DNA of 47,990 nt from Candidatus Ornithospirochaeta stercorigallinarum (GTDB lineage: Bacteria; Spirochaetota; Spirochaetia; Sphaerochaetales; Sphaerochaetaceae): positions 1 to 47,990 of the forward strand of contig DVIF01000014.1 in the NCBI GenBank assembly GCA_018711525.1, given 5' to 3'. The translations under genes and the position numbers were made by a program. Of the stretch, positions 25,163 through 33,648 are shown one piece after another. Under the pieces are notes generated by a model. That model had not been told where the DNA came from. It did no database searches and worked only from the letters and a program-made list of their open reading frames with translations. Position 1 is the first letter of the stretch. The number at the start of each line of letters is the position of its first letter.

Positions 25163-25742
25163 AACGACCTCCCCTTGCAAGGAATGAATAGAGCTCATCC
25201 GTAATTGATGCATTCCTTATCCCTTCCTTCCTGAAATACTCATTCTGCTTCTCGATTATATATCCCACCATCTCCTCAAGGCTTTCATGTGAGTAGATCC
25301 TTTTTCTCTCTTCCTCATCAAGGTGCTTACGCCCCGGCTCGGAGTAATCGGCAATATATACAGCAGCACCGAGCCTACCCATCTCGGGAGAGCCGAGGGT
25401 ATGGAAGCGCACCGCTTTCACATACGAGAGAGGAACAGGTCCGACATCATCCCTCATATGGTAGGCGGCTATCGGGGCATGCAGGAGATTCTCATTCTCC
25501 TCTTCTTCCTTGTAGATGAAGATCCCGTATCTCCGGACTTCGGACAGGGCCTCATCCTTTGAGATATAACGGTAGGCATCATGGTACATCCCTGCAATCA
25601 GGGCACCATCGACATCAAGGCCGAATCTCACGGCAAGTGTCATTGCCGTCTCAGCAACCCCCAGGGAATGAATGAATCTTTTCCTGGGAAGCTTCTCCTC
25701 CATAAGTGCCTTAAGCTCTGTATAACCCATTATCTTCGACAT
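25152..25742 (-). CDS. yqeK: YqeK-type HD-domain Ap4A hydrolase
   Basis: This HD-superfamily protein cleaves diadenosine tetraphosphate symmetrically in studied homologues. HD-type motifs are RFIHSLGVAETAMTLAVRFG, GMYHDAYRYISKDEAL and HAPIAAYHMRDDVG, with RFHTLGSPEMGRLGAAVYIADYSEPGR. The start at 25742 (MSKIMGYTELK) is chosen because GAGGG lies upstream and a longer reading would run over nadD. It overlaps nadD by 32 nt; this nadD-yqeK order is common. Confidence 0.9.
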   Translation of the reverse strand: MSKIMGYTELKALMEEKLPRKRFIHSLGVAETAMTLAVRFGLDVDGALIAGMYHDAYRYISKDEALSEVRRYGIFIYKEEEENENLLHAPIAAYHMRDDVGPVPLSYVKAVRFHTLGSPEMGRLGAAVYIADYSEPGRKHLDEEERKRIYSHESLEEMVGYIIEKQNEYFRKEGIRNASITDELYSFLARGGRFED

Positions 25743-26313
25743 ATCTTCTGACCCTCGCTGAGAGCATATCCAGCACTCCGTCCCTGACGGATGAACTGGA
25801 GGAGACCACCTTCTGGTTATTGAAGAATACGATATCCGCATCTTCGGGATATCTGACGGCCGCACCTTCCCTCTGGAAGCATAGGAACCTCACATGATCC
25901 CTTAAAAAGGGATACTCATGCCATTTATCGAGGTTCTCCACAAGGTCATCCCCGATGATGAAATTGATCTTATCCTGCTTTCCATAAAGGGGAAGGAAAT
26001 ACCGTATGGTATCGCTTGTATATGATATCCCACCCCTCTCTTTCTCAACAAGAGAAATCTCAATCTCCACATCATCTGAGGGGAAGATATCCCGGTAATC
26101 TGCTATGGCGAGCTCTATAAGCTTCACCCTCTGCTCAAAAGCAAGAGGATGCGATGACCTTTTGAAATTTGAAAGAAGAGCGGGAATAAGCACGACCCTT
26201 TTAATCGAAGCAAGGGAATATGCATCATGAATGAGATGAAGATGCCCTATGTGCACCGGATTGAAAGACCCTCCCAGGAGCGCCGTATCACTCTTCATCC
26301 CTGTATTCCGCAT
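25711..26313 (-). CDS. nadD: Nicotinate-nucleotide adenylyltransferase
   Basis: It joins nicotinate mononucleotide and ATP to deamido-NAD in NAD synthesis. The nucleotidyltransferase motif GGSFNPVHIGHLHLI is near the N-terminus, and VVSSSSSVRDGV matches the ISSTxxR motif. The length is 200 residues. Two starts are possible, 26313 (MRNTG) and 26298 (MKSDT); neither has a strong ribosome site, and both overlap the obgE end (translational coupling likely). It is followed by yqeK. Confidence 0.92.
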   Translation of the reverse strand: MRNTGMKSDTALLGGSFNPVHIGHLHLIHDAYSLASIKRVVLIPALLSNFKRSSHPLAFEQRVKLIELAIADYRDIFPSDDVEIEISLVEKERGGISYTSDTIRYFLPLYGKQDKINFIIGDDLVENLDKWHEYPFLRDHVRFLCFQREGAAVRYPEDADIVFFNNQKVVSSSSSVRDGVLDMLSARVRRYVEDNGLYRA

Positions 26314-27346
26314 CGTTATCCATTCTGCTCGTAAAGCCGCCGTTCTCTTTTTCCATCGCCTCTTCTTTGGCAGAGAGGCTCATGAAAGCCCGTTTGACCG
26401 GCTCGAGAAGCTCATCCATATAGATTGAGAGTGGAAGGACTGTCATGCCGGGGTATTTCTTCTTGATCTGATCGAAACGCTGCCATGCATCATCCCCTTC
26501 ATCCATCTTGGTTGCGATGATTATCGACTTCTTGGCGGCAAGCTCCTTTGAGAACTCACTCAACTCCCCTTTCAGGATATCGAAGGAATCAAGATAGCGC
26601 TCATCGCTTATATCGACAAGATATGCAAGACCGTTTGTCCTTGAGATGTGCTTGAGGAATTTAATCCCCATTCCAAGTCCACTCGAAGCTCCTTCTAGGA
26701 TTCCAGGTATATCTGCAAGCACTATGTCCCTATCATCATATCTCATGACCCCGAGCTGTGGGATCTTCGTCGTGAAAGGATAGCCCGCGACCTTGCTCCT
26801 GGCATTTGTCAACATATTGAGAAGGCTGCTTTTTCCTGCATTGGGAAAACCTACAAAGCCGATGTCTGCAATGATCTGAAGCTCGATGCCGACCCTCATG
26901 CTCTCGCCTTTTTCTCCCGGCTGGGCGAATTTAGGAGCCTGTCGGACTGCGCTTCTGAAATGCCAGTTTCCAAGCCCTCCCTTTCCGCCTCTTAAAAAGA
27001 CGAATCTATCAAGACCGGTCAAATCCTTTATCAGCTCTCCTGTCTCCGCATCCCTTATCACCGTCCCTGGAGGGACTGGGATCTCGACATCCTTTCCATT
27101 ACGGCCGAAACATCTGTCCCCCTGGCCGTTGCGGCCGTTCTCCGCCTTATATGTGCGGACGGCCTTGAGGTGTCCGAGTGTTCTCAGATTGTCTTTTACG
27201 ACAAATACAACATCGCCCCCTTTTCCGCCGTCCCCGCCATCGGGGCCGCCCTTGGGGACGAATTTCTCACGGTGGAAGGAGACGCAGCCTGCGCCTCCGT
27301 TTCCACTTGCTACATCAATGTATGTCTCGTCTGAAAACCCGAACAT
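26288..27346 (-). CDS. obgE: GTPase ObgE/CgtA
   Basis: This ribosome-assembly GTPase has a glycine-rich Obg fold at the N-terminus (GNGGAGCVSFHREKFVPKGG, then GGDGGKGGDV). The GTPase domain starts near 160 with G1 GFPNAGKSSLLN, G3 DIPG (LADIPGILEGAS) and G4 TKMD. The C-terminal part is short at 352 residues in total. Its start overlaps the rpmA stop (TAATG), as expected for the rplU-rpmA-obg operon. Confidence 0.95.
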   Translation of the reverse strand: MFGFSDETYIDVASGNGGAGCVSFHREKFVPKGGPDGGDGGKGGDVVFVVKDNLRTLGHLKAVRTYKAENGRNGQGDRCFGRNGKDVEIPVPPGTVIRDAETGELIKDLTGLDRFVFLRGGKGGLGNWHFRSAVRQAPKFAQPGEKGESMRVGIELQIIADIGFVGFPNAGKSSLLNMLTNARSKVAGYPFTTKIPQLGVMRYDDRDIVLADIPGILEGASSGLGMGIKFLKHISRTNGLAYLVDISDERYLDSFDILKGELSEFSKELAAKKSIIIATKMDEGDDAWQRFDQIKKKYPGMTVLPLSIYMDELLEPVKRAFMSLSAKEEAMEKENGGFTSRMDNDAEYRDEE

Positions 27347-27606
27347 TACTCTTGGCTCTGCTCGACGATGTTGCAGTACTTGCGGTTCTTTCTTTCCGAG
27401 AACTGTACTGTTCCCTTGACGAGAGCAAAGAGAGTGTAGTCCCTTCCAAGGCCGCAGTTAGCACCCGGATGGATCTTGGTTCCCTTCTGTCTTACAATGA
27501 TCTCTCCGGCGTTCACAAGCTGTCCACCGAATCTCTTAACGCCTAAGCGCTGTGCGTTTGAATCTCTTCCGTTCTTAGAGGATCCGCCACCTTTCTTATG
27601 TGCCAT
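27346..27606 (-). CDS. rpmA: 50S ribosomal protein bL27
   Basis: The sequence starts [20 protein letters not shown] and continues [20 protein letters not shown], standard for bL27. There is no Firmicutes-type N-terminal extension and no Prp protease gene between rplU and rpmA (only 12 nt). The length is 86 residues. A GGGAGGAG ribosome site precedes it. Confidence 0.98.
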   Translation of the reverse strand: MAHKKGGGSSKNGRDSNAQRLGVKRFGGQLVNAGEIIVRQKGTKIHPGANCGLGRDYTLFALVKGTVQFSERKNRKYCNIVEQSQE

Positions 27607-27618
27607 TCTACTCCTCCC

Positions 27619-27930
27619 TTAACCCTGTACCTTGGAGAATGTGATCTCCTGATACTGTTCACGATGTCCCTGGGTCCTTCTGTAACCCTTTCTTCTGTGG
27701 AACTTGTAAACCTTTACCTTCTCGCCCTTCTTGACTGCTCCTACTGTGGCTGTGACCTTTGCACCCTCGACATATGGAGTACCGAACTTAGCCTGGTCGC
27801 CGTCGACAACAGCAAGAACCTTTTCTGTCTCGTACGTGGCGCCCTCTTCAAGATGAAGGAGGTCGACGAGGACGCTCTTGCCCTCTTCCGCCTTGTACTG
27901 CTTTCCTAGAATTTCAACTAATGCGTACAT
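27619..27930 (-). CDS. rplU: 50S ribosomal protein bL21
   Basis: The sequence starts MYALVEILGKQYKAEEG and ends with the bL21 tail YKFHRRKGYRRTQGHREQYQ. It has 103 residues. The start at 27930 is supported by AGGA 8 nt upstream; a much longer in-frame reading covers the TetR promoter region and has no match. It is the first gene of the L21-L27-obgE-nadD-yqeK-lipoprotein-rsfS operon. Confidence 0.97.
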   Translation of the reverse strand: MYALVEILGKQYKAEEGKSVLVDLLHLEEGATYETEKVLAVVDGDQAKFGTPYVEGAKVTATVGAVKKGEKVKVYKFHRRKGYRRTQGHREQYQEITFSKVQG

Positions 27931-28030
27931 TATCGGTTCCTTTAATTTAAGTTTCCCCTTCCTTTTATACCTTTGAAGGAGATATGGGAACAGGAAAAGG
28001 GGGAAAAATGGCGGAAGGCGTTGAAAAACC

Positions 28031-28059
28031 TTGAAAAACAACCTAACGTTTGGTAGATT
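28031..28059 (+). promoter_or_regulatory. Promoter of the TetR gene, apparently leaderless
   Basis: TTGAAA (28031-28036), a 17-nt spacer and TAGATT (28054-28059) end 6 nt before the ATG. A direct repeat TTGAAAAAC (28021-28029 and 28031-28039) overlaps the -35. Confidence 0.6.
28042..28053. promoter_or_regulatory. Possible TetR operator
   Basis: CCTAACGTTTGG is a 12-bp palindrome with one mismatched pair, centred on AACGTT. It lies in the spacer between -35 and -10, where a bound repressor would block polymerase. This is inferred from position only. Confidence 0.4.
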
Positions 28060-28065
28060 TTTATC

Positions 28066-28608
28066 ATGACTATAGAAAAAAAGGAAGACATACTCATCAA
28101 AAGCGCAAGAATCATAAGCGAGGACGGGATTGAGAACTACTCGATGCAGAAGCTTGCAGATGAGCTCGGGGTGAGGAAGGCAAGCCTTTACCATCATTAT
28201 AAAAGCAAGGATGAGATCCTTAGGGCGATGCATGACTACTTCCATGCCATGCTGATGAAGAAGGGATACAGGATGATGCTGAGCGACAATCTCGAAGACA
28301 ACCTCTCAGACCTCGTATCACACTGGCAGAACCTGTTCCTCTCAGAGGAGATGTATGACTACCTGAGATGTCTTTTAATCATGAGGCAGACCGATCAGAG
28401 GTCATACGAGGAGTGGCGGAGCATATCCCTTACCATCGAAGGGCAGAGCCAGGTCGTAATAGAGAGGCATGCGAAAAGTGCACAAATGATAAGCCCTCTC
28501 TTCTCAGCATTACTGGAGCTGAGTCTTGAGAGGGCTCTTATAAACGGGGAAAGCGGTACGCTTGAAGAGCTTTCCACCTCCTTTCCTGCTCTACTACATA
28601 GACTTTAG
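28066..28608 (+). CDS. TetR-family transcriptional regulator
   Basis: The N-terminal helix-turn-helix is clear: ILIKSARIISEDGIENYSMQ, then KLADELGVRKASLYHHYKSKDEILRAM. The C-terminal ligand domain is helical and unassigned. The length of 180 residues is normal. The ATG follows a -10 by 6 nt with no ribosome site. It is divergent from the rplU operon and its 3' end overlaps argS by 15 nt in convergent orientation. No exporter or enzyme gene sits beside it, so its target may be itself or elsewhere. Confidence 0.88.
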   Translation: MTIEKKEDILIKSARIISEDGIENYSMQKLADELGVRKASLYHHYKSKDEILRAMHDYFHAMLMKKGYRMMLSDNLEDNLSDLVSHWQNLFLSEEMYDYLRCLLIMRQTDQRSYEEWRSISLTIEGQSQVVIERHAKSAQMISPLFSALLELSLERALINGESGTLEELSTSFPALLHRL

Positions 28609-30396
28609 GAAAGGTATGCCGATAAGGGAAAATCCGTTCTTAAGTGTGATCAGGACCATCTTTGCCAGTGCAAGACGTGTCTTTCTGAGGTCCTCCGTCT
28701 CAGCTTTTATTATCTGGTTGTCATGATAGTAATGGCTGAAGGTCTTGGCAAGGCTGTAGAGATAGGATGCGATGACGGAGGGATCGTAGTCATCCGAGGC
28801 CTTCCTTACGCTCTCAGGGAATGTGGAGATGAGTTTTATGAGTGCAAGCTCATCCCCCTCCTTCATAAGGCTTCCATCCACCTTGTCTATTGCAATCCCC
28901 TCCTCTTCCGCTTTTCTGAGAATGGAGGAGATACGGGCACCCATATACTCCAGGTACGGTCCGGTATCCCCATTGAATGATATGCTCTTCTTAGGATCGA
29001 ATATCATATCCTTTGAGGGGGTGACCTCAAGAAGGTAGTAGTTCAGGGCTGCGAGAGCGATGCTGTGTGCAGTCTTCTCGACATCCTCGACCAGGGCCTC
29101 CCTGCCCTTGGCGACAATCTCATCCTTCGCAAGGCTCTCCAGCTCAAAAAGAAGGTCGTCCGCATCAACGACAGTGCCCTCCCTGCTCTTCATCTTCCCC
29201 TCAGGAAGATTGACCATGCCATACGAGAGATGATAGAGCTCATCGGCCCATGAATACCCAAGCTGCTTGAGAATATAGAAAAGGACCTTGAAGTGGTATG
29301 CCTGCTCACTTCCGACAACATATATCAGGGAATCGAACGGGTAGTCGTCATGTCTCCTGATCGCCGTTCCTATGTCCTGGGTGATGTATATGGTTGTCCC
29401 GTCCTTCCTTAAAAGGACCTTCTTATCAAGGCCGATTGGAGAAAGGTCGATCTGGACAGATCCGTCGGATTCCCTGTAGAAGACCCCCTGCTCAAGTCCT
29501 TTGAGGACCTCGCTCTTTCCATACTTGTACGTCTCGCTCTCATAATAGAAACGGTCGAAGGAGATGCCCATGTTCCTGTAGCTCTCAAAGAGCCCGTCAA
29601 GAGTCCATTTGTTCATGAGGTTCCATAGTTCTATGACATCCTCCTTCCCGTCCTCCCAGTCTTTGAGCATCGCCTGGGCCTTCTTATCGGGATGGCTTTC
29701 CTCGAGAGACTTGACAAGCTCATCATCTCCGGCGCGCCTAGCACTCTCTATCTTCTCATTCCACTCCTTTTCCCATGTGGCGAAACGGACATAGTAGCGG
29801 CCCACGAAATGGTCCCCCTTCTCTCCTGTGCTCTCAGGGGTCTCCCCGATGCCGAACTCCCTGTAGGCGAGCATGCTCTTACAGATATGGACGCCGCGGT
29901 TGTTTATCAGATTGACCTTCATCACCTCGGCGCCATTGGCTTTGAGTATGTTTGCGATGCTCTCTCCGATACTGTCGTTCCTCATGTGACCAAGATGCAA
30001 CGGCTTGTTCGTGTTCGGGCATGAGAACTCGAGCATGATTCTCTTTCCCTTGAGGCTGTCGTTCATGCCATATGAAGAGCCCTCCCCTATGACCTTCTCA
30101 TAAAGGGATGAGAACATATCCTGGACGGAGAGCTTAACATTGAAATATCCGCCGGCTATTATCACTTCTCCATCTGGATGCGCACTCTTCTCGACTTCCG
30201 CCTTCAGCTCCTCTGCAATCGCCTGAGGAGCCTTATGCGCAAGACGGGAGTACTGGAAAAGAGGGAATGCGACATCCCCAAGCTCACTTTTCGGCGGCTC
30301 CGTCATTGTAAGAGGAGATATTTCCTCTGTATTTAAAACTTTCTTCAAAAGAGACTCGAGCGTCTCCTTCCATTCATTTTTAAGTTCATTAAGCAT
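28594..30396 (-). CDS. argS: Arginyl-tRNA synthetase
   Basis: This class I synthetase charges tRNA-Arg. The HIGH-type motif is HLGH at 134-137 in FSCPNTNKPLHLGHMRN; the region GKMKSREGTVV stands for the divergent KMSKS loop typical of ArgS. The N-terminal additional domain (first 115 residues) and the C-terminal DALR anticodon-binding domain are both present. The length is 600. The -10 TATATT is 7 nt before the ATG and no ribosome site is visible. Confidence 0.96.
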   Translation of the reverse strand: MLNELKNEWKETLESLLKKVLNTEEISPLTMTEPPKSELGDVAFPLFQYSRLAHKAPQAIAEELKAEVEKSAHPDGEVIIAGGYFNVKLSVQDMFSSLYEKVIGEGSSYGMNDSLKGKRIMLEFSCPNTNKPLHLGHMRNDSIGESIANILKANGAEVMKVNLINNRGVHICKSMLAYREFGIGETPESTGEKGDHFVGRYYVRFATWEKEWNEKIESARRAGDDELVKSLEESHPDKKAQAMLKDWEDGKEDVIELWNLMNKWTLDGLFESYRNMGISFDRFYYESETYKYGKSEVLKGLEQGVFYRESDGSVQIDLSPIGLDKKVLLRKDGTTIYITQDIGTAIRRHDDYPFDSLIYVVGSEQAYHFKVLFYILKQLGYSWADELYHLSYGMVNLPEGKMKSREGTVVDADDLLFELESLAKDEIVAKGREALVEDVEKTAHSIALAALNYYLLEVTPSKDMIFDPKKSISFNGDTGPYLEYMGARISSILRKAEEEGIAIDKVDGSLMKEGDELALIKLISTFPESVRKASDDYDPSVIASYLYSLAKTFSHYYHDNQIIKAETEDLRKTRLALAKMVLITLKNGFSLIGIPFLKSM

Positions 30397-30403
30397 AGAT
30401 GAA

Positions 30404-30433
30404 AATATAGCTTAGAAAAGCTTTCCTCTTCAA
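30404..30433 (-). promoter_or_regulatory. Promoter of argS, apparently leaderless
   Basis: On the minus strand TTGAAG (30428-30433), an 18-nt spacer and TATATT (30404-30409) end 7 nt before the argS ATG. The -35 overlaps the end of birA. Confidence 0.5.
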
Positions 30434-31374
30434 GAGTTGTGGAGCGTCACCTCCGCACTGCTGAGCGTCTCCGTAGTCCCGTCATCATACTCGACCACGA
30501 GTCTGGCCCTCTCATCGATATCGCGGGCGTACGCCTCCCTTATCGTGCTGAACTTGTTCACGGTGATCTTCCTGCCGAGGATGAAACACCTCCTCCTGTA
30601 TTCATCGATATAGTCCTTCTTCTGGTATTCAATCACATTGACTATGATCTTTTTCAGCAGGGACAGCCTGTCTAGCGTCCTTCCGCACTCCTCTTTAAGT
30701 GTTGTCACAATCCCCCTTATATCCTGAGGGTAATCGGAAATGAGGCTGTTGACGTTCACCCCTATGCCTATGACAGCCCCATCAAGACCGCCAAGCTCCA
30801 AGTCGACAATGCCTTCTGTGAGGATTCCTGTGAACTTACGCCCTCCCATGTAGAGGTCGTTGACCCACTTTATCTGGACGCTCCTTTTACTCTCCTCTTC
30901 CACGGCAAGGGCGACGGCAAGGGCGGCATTGGTCGTAATCAGGTCCCCCTGAGAGAGCATTGAAGAGGGAAGATGGATTGAAATATAGAGTCCACCTTCA
31001 GGGGATGAGAAAGAGCGTCCGAGCCTGCCCTTACCCCCTTCCTGACTTCCTACAACCACACAGAACGGTTCCTTGTGGTTGACTGCGATCACCTTCGCCT
31101 CGTTATTGCTGCTGCCTTTCAGGCTATCGTAGTAATAGACCTTGATCACGCCCTTCAAAGCATGGACTACCGCTTCCTTCCTGAAAAGGTCGAATGTGGA
31201 AAGGGTGTATCCCTTCCTCTCCTTGACTGAAATGGGATAGCCTTCTTCCTTTAAGGAAGAGACGGCCTTGCTTATCGCCATCCTCGAAACTCCTATCTCC
31301 CTTGCAAGGGCCTCTCCTGATACGATCGCACCACCGCTGGAGAGGAGGATATCCAACACACTCTCTCTGGTCAT
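30430..31374 (-). CDS. birA: Biotin-protein ligase/repressor BirA
   Basis: It attaches biotin to carboxyl-carrier proteins. The first 60 residues are a winged helix (VLDILLSSGGAIVSGEALAREIGVSRMAISKAVSSLKEEGYPI), so it may also repress biotin genes. The ligase core shows YYDSLKGSSNNEAKV, GSQEGGKGRLGRSFSSPEGGLYISI and IKWVNDLY, all standard. A short C-terminal SH3-like domain ends it. An extended -10 TGATATAAT is 7 nt before the ATG; a GGAGG there is only 1 nt from the ATG. The gene is divergent from cysE. Confidence 0.94.
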   Translation of the reverse strand: MTRESVLDILLSSGGAIVSGEALAREIGVSRMAISKAVSSLKEEGYPISVKERKGYTLSTFDLFRKEAVVHALKGVIKVYYYDSLKGSSNNEAKVIAVNHKEPFCVVVGSQEGGKGRLGRSFSSPEGGLYISIHLPSSMLSQGDLITTNAALAVALAVEEESKRSVQIKWVNDLYMGGRKFTGILTEGIVDLELGGLDGAVIGIGVNVNSLISDYPQDIRGIVTTLKEECGRTLDRLSLLKKIIVNVIEYQKKDYIDEYRRRCFILGRKITVNKFSTIREAYARDIDERARLVVEYDDGTTETLSSAEVTLHNS

Positions 31375-31463
31375 GCCTCCGATTATATCAGATTAAGATG
31401 GCAGCAGCCACATTATTATATTTTTCTATGGAAAAAAAAGATGCATATTGCTATCTTAGATGC
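31375..31463. promoter_or_regulatory. Divergent birA-cysE promoter region
   Basis: For birA TGATATAAT ( -10 at 31382-31387) is 7 nt from the ATG. For cysE TGCTATCTT (-10 at 31452-31457) is 6 nt from the ATG. Both are extended -10 types without a convincing -35. Confidence 0.45.
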
Positions 31464-32366
31464 ATGACATACAATTGCGAGCAATTCATCGACGACTACA
31501 TCGAATCATTCAACCGTACGAACAAGGCCCAGGATGAAAAAAGAGGCCTTTCCCTCCCGAAGATGGAGGATATAACGACACTTGAGAGCGAACTGATGGC
31601 CCTTTTCTTCCCCGGTCTCAGCGGCTCGGAGAGCAAGAGCAAGCTCATAAGCGTAGTTACATACCACATGGAGAACGTGACAAGGCTTCTCTTCGATTCG
31701 GTCCTCCTTGCACTAAGCTACGAGGATAAAGGTTCAACCCCTCTAAGGGCGCTTGAGGATAAGACAAGCGAGATAGTCGACGACCTTGCCTCCCATCTGA
31801 GGGATATAAGGGCGCTGCTGAAGCTCGATGCGGAAGCAGGACTGAAAGGAGATCCTGCGGCAAGAAGCGTACACGAGGTCATACTCTCATACCCATCGCT
31901 CCAGGCCCTTGCAGTACATCGTGTGGCACACCACCTATATAAGCTCGGAGTTCCTCTCGTGCCAAGGATGATGAACGAGATAATGCACCGCTATACAGGC
32001 ATAGACATCCATCCCGGGGCAGAAATCGGAGAAAGCTTCTTCATAGACCATGGAACTGGCGTCGTAATCGGAGAGACGACGGTAATAGGAAACAATGTCA
32101 AACTCTATCAGGGAGTCACCCTAGGAGCCCTATCATTCCCGAAAAACGGATGCGGCATCCTCTTAAGAGGGGCGAAGAGGCATCCGACGATAAAGGATAA
32201 TGTGACGATCTATGCGAACGCAACCATACTCGGGGACGTCACAATCGGAGAGAATTCAACGATAGGATCCTCTGCATGGATCAAGGACGACATCCCGGCA
32301 AACACCCTGGTGACGGTCGCACCTGCCGAGATAAGGATGAAATCGAGGAAGATCGAGCCTAAATGA
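31464..32366 (+). CDS. cysE: Serine O-acetyltransferase, long EpsC-like type
   Basis: It makes O-acetylserine for cysteine synthesis. The C-terminal half is the left-handed beta helix: IHPGAEIGESFFIDHGTGVVIGETTVIG with the catalytic His, then NVKLYQGVTLGALSFP and IYANATILGDVTIGENSTIG. The N-terminal helical region (about 150 residues) is as in long SATs. I chose the ATG at 31464 (MTYNCEQFID) because an extended -10 TGCTATCTT ends 6 nt before it; a longer frame would read into birA. Its 3' end overlaps mtaB by 8 nt. Confidence 0.9.
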   Translation: MTYNCEQFIDDYIESFNRTNKAQDEKRGLSLPKMEDITTLESELMALFFPGLSGSESKSKLISVVTYHMENVTRLLFDSVLLALSYEDKGSTPLRALEDKTSEIVDDLASHLRDIRALLKLDAEAGLKGDPAARSVHEVILSYPSLQALAVHRVAHHLYKLGVPLVPRMMNEIMHRYTGIDIHPGAEIGESFFIDHGTGVVIGETTVIGNNVKLYQGVTLGALSFPKNGCGILLRGAKRHPTIKDNVTIYANATILGDVTIGENSTIGSSAWIKDDIPANTLVTVAPAEIRMKSRKIEPK

Positions 32367-33648
32367 CAAGGACGCGCAAAGGGGAGAGGGAAACGATCCT
32401 CGCCTTGAGCAGATCCCCTTCCTTCGCTCCAGAGGCGCCATCTATCTCCACTTTCAGATAATTGCCGCTTGTACCATAAAGGCGGCCGCCCTTCTCTTTT
32501 TCGACAATGACCTCGACATTCCTACCTTCCTGACGTGCGACATACCTACGGGAGAGGATCGCACTCAGACTCCTGAGCTTCTCAGCCCTTTCATCCCTCA
32601 CTCTCTCCTCAACCCTGTCTTTCGCATTCCAAAGCATAGTCCCTTCCCTCGGGGAATACGGGAAGACGTGCATAGCGGCAAAGCCTGTCCTGGAGAGGAA
32701 ATCATAAGTGACCTGGAACGCCTCATCGTCCTCCCCTGGCAGTCCTGCGATTATGTCACAGGCGATGAACGGGTCGTCCTTATACTCCCTCATCCTTTCG
32801 ATTATGTATTCGATATGCTCGATGGTATATTTCCTCCTCACCCTTTCCAGCACCTTGTTGCTGGCGCTCTGGATTGGAAGATGGAAGTGAGGAAAGATCC
32901 TCTCGTCTTTGAAACAGTCGAGAAGTCGGTCATCCACATGGTCGGCCTCAAGACTCGAGAACCTGATGCGCATATCAGGACCAAGCTCTTCAAGCAGACG
33001 CTCTGTAAGCTCTCCCAGCCCTCCCGTCTCATGGTTGTACATGGTGAGGTTCACACCAGTGAGCATTATCTCATGAAGCCCCTGACGCTCTATCTTCTTC
33101 GCCCTTTTCAAGACCTCTTCCGCATCCAGGGATACCGAGGGTCCGCGTGCGATGGTAGTACGGCAGTAGGCACATGAATTGTCGCAGCCGTCCTGGATCT
33201 TCAGATATGCCCGGCAGTGGTATGAGAAGGATGATGCATCGAATATGAAAGGGTCGGTATTCTCATTCTTGAATGCAGCTATCGCATCATTGATATCAGG
33301 AAAAGAACCAAGTGACGAAGCAAGGTATGCAGGAAGTTCCATGAGTCCGCCTTTCTCTTTAAGGCCATAGACATGGACATGACTGCCAAGCCTCTCAATC
33401 TCAGACCTGTCCATCTCGGCATAGCATCCGGTGACCACTACGGCCTTGGCGCTCCTGGAATAGAGTCTGATCATCCTGCGAGCCTTCTGCTCTGCTTTTG
33501 AGGTGACTGTGCAGGTATTTACGATGACAAGCTCTGCATCCTCATCCCTTGGAGCCTTCTCAAACCCGGCTTTGATAAATGCATCCATCAGTGCCTCGCT
33601 CTCACACTGGTTGAGGCGGCAGCCCAGTGTATAGACAAGAACAGTCAC
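32359..33648 (-). CDS. mtaB: tRNA t6A37 methylthiotransferase MtaB
   Basis: This radical-SAM enzyme turns t6A37 into ms2t6A37. The N-terminal domain carries cluster Cys residues in YTLGCRLNQCE, VNTCTVT and VVTGCYAEMD. The radical-SAM motif is CDNSCAYC within LKIQDGCDNSCAYCRT. The C-terminal region from about 370 is a TRAM-like RNA-binding domain. The 429-residue length fits. The GTG start at 33648 overlaps the TyrA-like stop (GTGA), with GAGGAGG upstream. The 3' end overlaps cysE. Confidence 0.92.
   Translation of the reverse strand: MTVLVYTLGCRLNQCESEALMDAFIKAGFEKAPRDEDAELVIVNTCTVTSKAEQKARRMIRLYSRSAKAVVVTGCYAEMDRSEIERLGSHVHVYGLKEKGGLMELPAYLASSLGSFPDINDAIAAFKNENTDPFIFDASSFSYHCRAYLKIQDGCDNSCAYCRTTIARGPSVSLDAEEVLKRAKKIERQGLHEIMLTGVNLTMYNHETGGLGELTERLLEELGPDMRIRFSSLEADHVDDRLLDCFKDERIFPHFHLPIQSASNKVLERVRRKYTIEHIEYIIERMREYKDDPFIACDIIAGLPGEDDEAFQVTYDFLSRTGFAAMHVFPYSPREGTMLWNAKDRVEERVRDERAEKLRSLSAILSRRYVARQEGRNVEVIVEKEKGGRLYGTSGNYLKVEIDGASGAKEGDLLKARIVSLSPLRVLVI

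Noticed and set aside
25743-25865. 41-residue extension of YqeK
   Set aside because: It is read in the wrong frame through nadD and has no family match; the YqeK start at 25742 fits.
27931-28245. 105-residue N-terminal extension of bL21
   Set aside because: It is antisense to the TetR gene, lacks the family pattern, and the standard bL21 start at 27930 has a ribosome site.
31302-31463. 54-residue extension of the serine acetyltransferase
   Set aside because: It is antisense to the birA start and upstream of the promoter; 31464 is the natural start.
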